Shown in pieces: positions 18,927-21,891 of a DNA stretch of 21,891 nt. The position numbers and the translations under genes are program-made. Below the pieces are notes generated by a model, which saw only the letters and a list, made by a program, of their open reading frames with translations, ran no database searches and had not been told where the DNA came from. Numbering within the stretch: the first letter of the stretch is position 1; every line of letters starts with the position of its first letter. The stretch is from Desulfurococcales archaeon (GTDB taxonomy: Archaea > Thermoproteota > Thermoprotei_A > Sulfolobales > Desulfurococcaceae). The stretch covers positions 1-21,891 of the forward strand of contig JAMOPC010000034.1 of assembly GCA_027064845.1 (NCBI GenBank). The letters run 5' to 3'.

Positions 18927-20528
18927 GTGAATGGACAAATACATTACCTTGATTTGTTTCAATTATATAGGTTCAGCAACCGTTCCAACGTTTTTCTAAT
19001 AGAAACCGATGATCCTAAAAGATTAGCTGAGTTCCTTGGGTTCATAAAGACCAAGTTTTCTGATTATAAAAACATTTATCACATCAATATTCAATTAAGG
19101 GAACTTACAGTAATTAAGGGCCAACACATACAGCCACAAGAAATAAGGAAAGTTGCAAGAATAGATCCAACTATTGCGGTGTATTCATGGGTAATAACTA
19201 AAGAACATGCCAGGAGCTTGTTGGATTTGCTTGTTGCCTTGAGCCACGACGAAGAAATGTATTTCCCAAGATCCGCTAGGCTTGGCTCGATGGTTAAGTT
19301 ACCGTCCACTATTGTAGTATTTACTCACAGCCTAAGCTTTTTCCCAGAAAATGTTAGGAAATTGTTTGCCGAAATAAGTATTCCGCCAAGTAATGAGAAA
19401 GAAAGGAAAGTAATTATTGATGAAACCATAAAGTTGGCCAAAATGAAGGGTCTAAAAGTATCTCTGAGGAAAGAAGCCTATATTGCCAGTGCTGGACTAA
19501 ATCTTCACGAAATAGAAACGGCCCTGCTAGAGTCAATAAAGACCCGTCAAGTGGTTGACGCTGAGACTTTTAGAGTATTTAAAGTTAATATGCTTAAACG
19601 ATATGGTTTAGAATACATTGAGCCAAAATATGGTTTTGAAGCTGTTGGTGGCTATGGTTACTTGAAAGACTTCCTGAAGAAACGGATAATCCTATTCTAT
19701 AGGTATCCCAACTTAATCAAGAAATATGGACTGCGTCCGCCTAGAGGCATCTTACTCTTTGGTCCTCCCGGTACTGGTAAGTCATGGTTAGCAAAGGCTC
19801 TGGCTAGAGAAATGAGGTTACCTATGGTCAGTCTTAATGCGGCTGATTTACTTAGGGGTATTGTCGGTGAAAGTGAACAAAGAGCTAGGAAGATTACTCG
19901 CCTATTAGAGTCTATGGCACCCATTGTTGTATTTATTGATGAAGCGGATCAACTGTTCCAGAGCCGTGGACAAGTAATGTCCACCGACTCTGGTGTATTT
20001 AGGAGAGTGCAGAACATCTTATTAGAATGGCTAGGTGATGAAGAGAGGAAAAGCTTTATTGTGATGGCAACCAATTATTTGGAACAATTTGACTTTGCCA
20101 GTGTTAGAGCCGGCAGAATAGACTATGCTATACCAGTGATGTTTCCAGACTATGAGGCGAGAAAAGAGATTGTAAAACTACATACCGAGGTACTAACTAA
20201 GCCTATGGTCAAGATAGAGGTTGATTACAAAATTGTTGCTGAGAAAACTATTGGCTTTACTGGCGCTGAGTTACGGCAACTATGTGAAACGGCCAAGATA
20301 TTGGCAGCCACTAGTAATTCGGATAAAATTACTACCGAGCATTTTATGGAGGCAATGGGTTCCTTCAATATAGATATTGAGGAAAGAAAACAACTAGTTG
20401 AACAATACGAACGCCAAGCCAAGGCTATAAAGACTGTAATAATACCTAGGGACATTTTAGAAATCTCAATGAGTGTGCTAAATGAAAAACCCAAATCCCA
20501 GGATGTTTTTTCCCGTGTATCTTTTTGA
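18927..20528 (+). CDS. Ycf46-type AAA+ ATPase
   Basis: A 533-aa AAA+ ATPase with the Ycf46 layout: an N-terminal degenerate ATPase-like domain (1-225) without a P-loop, carrying STIVVFTHSLSFFPENVRKL, an IPPSNEKER loop, and GLNLHEIETALLESI, then a linker and a full C-terminal AAA+ domain. That domain begins GFEAVGGYGYLKDFLKKR (about 237-253) and holds Walker A GPPGTGKS (279-286), GIVGESEQRARKI (311-323), Walker B VVFIDEAD (334-341), sensor-1 ATN (381-383), the SVRAGRID arginine-finger block (392-399) and sensor-2 GAEL (447-450). All key residues are intact. Ycf46 is linked in cyanobacteria and plastids to Ycf35 (DUF1257), whose gene follows here. The substrate is unknown. The start is a GTG at 18927. 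A single-ring FtsH/Cdc48-like unfoldase is less likely because of the Ycf46-type N-domain. Confidence 0.85.
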   Translation: MNGQIHYLDLFQLYRFSNRSNVFLIETDDPKRLAEFLGFIKTKFSDYKNIYHINIQLRELTVIKGQHIQPQEIRKVARIDPTIAVYSWVITKEHARSLLDLLVALSHDEEMYFPRSARLGSMVKLPSTIVVFTHSLSFFPENVRKLFAEISIPPSNEKERKVIIDETIKLAKMKGLKVSLRKEAYIASAGLNLHEIETALLESIKTRQVVDAETFRVFKVNMLKRYGLEYIEPKYGFEAVGGYGYLKDFLKKRIILFYRYPNLIKKYGLRPPRGILLFGPPGTGKSWLAKALAREMRLPMVSLNAADLLRGIVGESEQRARKITRLLESMAPIVVFIDEADQLFQSRGQVMSTDSGVFRRVQNILLEWLGDEERKSFIVMATNYLEQFDFASVRAGRIDYAIPVMFPDYEARKEIVKLHTEVLTKPMVKIEVDYKIVAEKTIGFTGAELRQLCETAKILAATSNSDKITTEHFMEAMGSFNIDIEERKQLVEQYERQAKAIKTVIIPRDILEISMSVLNEKPKSQDVFSRVSF

Positions 20529-20543
20529 ATTAGGTGAATAGGC

Positions 20544-21140
20544 ATGAAGAACCTATACCTAAAAATAAAACCCCCAAATCAAAACACATGGGAGTTTTTT
20601 AAAGAGTTCCTCAGAGTATATGCTCCGCAAGTCAAAATATTACAGGTCGAAGATACCTACCACATATTAGTGAGGAACCCTACAAGTACCTTTGTGGAAA
20701 GGTTCAAAGAAATAGCCAAGGACCTCAATATAGCCATACTATCTGAGGACTGGCAAGTAGTTGAACAAAAACATACGCCGATAACTAAGTGGTTAAAGAA
20801 TGAAGAGAACCTAGTATTCATTACCGAGACCTTGGCCCTAGATGCCAATACTTGTGATTTATTCAGAGTATATAGGAAAGAGGGTAAACTATATAAGAGG
20901 TGGATAATAAAGTTGGACGAAATAAAAATATTGTACAAGTATCTAATCAAGGAAGGTCACTTATATGATTTGAAGAAACTTGCCGAAATAATATATAGGA
21001 AAGAAAAACTATTGGCAGCTAGGCACTCTAAGAAAACGATTGCCGACATGCTTGGAAGAGTTAGGGCACTGATAAGGGCCTACAAAGAGGGAAGACTTAG
21101 TGGAGTAAAGTGTGTTGAAAAAATATTTAAGAAAAAATAA
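20544..21140 (+). CDS. Unknown 198-aa protein inside the Ycf46/DUF1257 cluster
   Basis: No family recognised. Residues 1-75 form an alpha/beta unit (NLYLKIKPPNQNTW ... TYHILVRNPTSTFVERFKEIAKDLNIAIL), residues 76-125 a beta part (NLVFITETLALDANTCDLFRVYRKEG), and the C-terminal 80 residues are basic helices (LAARHSKKTIADMLGRVRALIRAYKEGRL) ending in a KIFKKK tail. The start ATG at 20544 follows AGGTGAA; it lies 15 nt after the ATPase. Its position between the ATPase and DUF1257 genes makes it a candidate adaptor or substrate of the ATPase; the basic tail may contact nucleic acid. Confidence 0.65.
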   Translation: MKNLYLKIKPPNQNTWEFFKEFLRVYAPQVKILQVEDTYHILVRNPTSTFVERFKEIAKDLNIAILSEDWQVVEQKHTPITKWLKNEENLVFITETLALDANTCDLFRVYRKEGKLYKRWIIKLDEIKILYKYLIKEGHLYDLKKLAEIIYRKEKLLAARHSKKTIADMLGRVRALIRAYKEGRLSGVKCVEKIFKKK

Positions 21141-21162
21141 GTGCCAATGAAATGGTGATAAT

Positions 21163-21552
21163 ATGAGCCACTATGCGATAGCTAAGGTCCACATAACTAA
21201 TCCCAAAAAAGATACTTTTTTAAGAGCCCTCAATATCTTAGCCGAAAAACTCGGTGGCAAAGTAGCCGAAAACGTTGTAATACGTGGCTGGGGTTTCCAA
21301 AAAGAGTGCGACTATGCCATTTTGATGAAATTACCATACGGTAATGGTTATGGCATAGAATTGACCAATAATGGTATCAAGGTACATGTTGATGACCACG
21401 GAGCCCCATTGACGGCCCAACAATTCGCAGAAGAATTAATGAAGACATACACCAGTTTAGCTATCCAAGAAGCTCTGGAACAACTAGGTTATAGTGTACA
21501 AAAGCAAGAGGAAAAAGAACAAGTAATAATCTATGCCTACGAGGGGTGGTAA
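21163..21552 (+). CDS. DUF1257 (Ycf35-like) protein
   Basis: A 129-aa protein with the DUF1257/Ycf35 pattern: MSHYAIAKVHITN start, a helix LRALNILAEKLGG, GWGFQKECDYAILMK strands, YGIELTNNGIKVHVDDHG, and a C-terminal helix-strand AQQFAEELMKTYTSLAIQEALEQLGYSVQ. Ycf35 is encoded in red-algal plastids and cyanobacteria next to, or with, Ycf46 and DUF2997; its function is unknown. Here it is complete and of the usual length (about 125-130). The ATG at 21163 follows GGTGATAAT. It would probably act in a complex with the upstream ATPase. Confidence 0.85.
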   Translation: MSHYAIAKVHITNPKKDTFLRALNILAEKLGGKVAENVVIRGWGFQKECDYAILMKLPYGNGYGIELTNNGIKVHVDDHGAPLTAQQFAEELMKTYTSLAIQEALEQLGYSVQKQEEKEQVIIYAYEGW

Positions 21553-21555
21553 TAG

Positions 21556-21777
21556 GTGAACATTTATTCAGAATGGGAATCAAGGATAAAGAAAGCGACA
21601 GCCTACTTGGATGAAATGAATAAATTGCTACAAGAAATCAAGAAAAGAGACTTGTTCTGCAAAGATCCCAAGAACTGGACAGATAATGACTGGGACATTG
21701 TTCAAAGATTTGTGCTAAAGCTGAGATTTGCATTAAAAACGCTACATGATATTGACCGCGACCTAGAGAGGTGGTAA
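21556..21777 (+). CDS. Unknown helical protein, 73 aa, between DUF1257 and DUF2997
   Basis: A 73-aa all-helical protein (IYSEWESRIKKATAYLDEMNKLLQEI ... DIVQRFVLKLRFALKTLHDIDRDLERW) starting at a GTG at 21556 with GGGGTGGT upstream, 3 nt after the DUF1257 stop. No known family. It may be a small helical-bundle subunit of the Ycf46 assembly. The DUF2997 start follows after 1 nt. Confidence 0.6.
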   Translation: MNIYSEWESRIKKATAYLDEMNKLLQEIKKRDLFCKDPKNWTDNDWDIVQRFVLKLRFALKTLHDIDRDLERW

Positions 21778-21778
21778 A

Positions 21779-21891
21779 ATGAAAGAGATCCGTATAGTTA
21801 TAGATAAAAATGGTAGAATATCTATTGACTTTGACGGTTTTATTGGTAAACAATGTTTCAAGGAACGAGAAAAGCTCCAAGAACTATTGAA
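21779..21891 (+). CDS. DUF2997 protein, 5' part only
   Basis: The first 37 codons of a DUF2997 protein, cut by the window end. The N-terminus KEIRIVIDKNGRISIDFDGF and the following GKQCFKE match the family pattern (two strands, a conserved G-K-x-C, then a helix). The family is about 60-70 aa and of unknown function; it accompanies DUF1257 and Ycf46-type ATPases in cyanobacteria and phages. The ATG at 21779 has GAGGTGGT upstream and lies 1 nt after the previous stop. Confidence 0.8.
   Translation, partial: MKEIRIVIDKNGRISIDFDGFIGKQCFKEREKLQELL

Noticed and set aside
1..21891. Cellular chromosome segment
   Set aside because: Apart from replication-type genes there are no host housekeeping, translation or transporter genes, and most of the small dense genes are unrecognised; a mobile genome fits better, although no capsid gene was seen to prove it.

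Overview
The window looks like part of the genome of an archaeal virus or large virus-like extrachromosomal element, probably from a thermophilic Thermoproteota (crenarchaeal-type) host. The information-processing genes are archaeal: sliding clamp PCNA, clamp-loader small subunit, a helicase-less XPF-type nuclease and TATA-box promoters. Start codons are preceded almost uniformly by GGTGA(T/A), which fits the archaeal 16S 3' end. The gene style is viral: tightly packed polycistrons with 1-17 nt overlaps, many small unrecognised ORFs, small DNA-binding proteins, two-helix membrane proteins, and no ribosomal, tRNA or central metabolic genes. I saw no capsid, portal, terminase large subunit, integrase or DNA polymerase, so virus versus plasmid is not settled.

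Layout. (1) Positions 1-4309, minus strand, one long operon: AbrB-like regulator, a 303-aa unknown, a Sak4-like RecA-fold ATPase with a Lys/Glu-rich tail, PCNA, a SAM-dependent methyltransferase, a SpeD-family pyruvoyl decarboxylase, and a gene running off the left edge. (2) Positions 4310-5337: about 1 kb without a credible gene, dense in palindromes, direct repeats and a C-free 20-bp iteron array. Base skew changes across it although both flanks are coded on the same strand, so it is my candidate replication origin. (3) Positions 5338-9136, minus strand: a membrane protein, a helical protein, a HerA/FtsK-like P-loop ATPase and a DUF3987-like ATPase. (4) From about 9.2 kb everything is on the plus strand, starting at a divergent promoter: a winged-helix protein and two small membrane proteins; an XPF-type nuclease with small DNA-binding proteins; then a replication/repair operon (11463-15611) with an RHH regulator, RfcS, a Cas4/RecB-type Fe-S nuclease and a divergent RfcL-like ATPase. 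(5) Positions 15649-18904: unknowns, a DUF932-like protein and an HTH/coiled-coil protein. (6) 18927 to the right edge: a Ycf46-type AAA+ ATPase, an unknown, a DUF1257 (Ycf35) protein, an unknown, and a truncated DUF2997 protein.

How the genes fit together. PCNA, RfcS and the RfcL-like protein would form a self-encoded clamp and clamp loader. The XPF nuclease, Cas4-like nuclease, Sak4-like ATPase and DUF3987-like ATPase supply processing, recombination and perhaps helicase functions. The right end carries the Ycf46/DUF1257/DUF2997 trio, a known but functionally unexplained association in cyanobacteria, plastids and some phages. Here two extra unknown genes are interleaved with it, and it is the most promising under-described system in the window.
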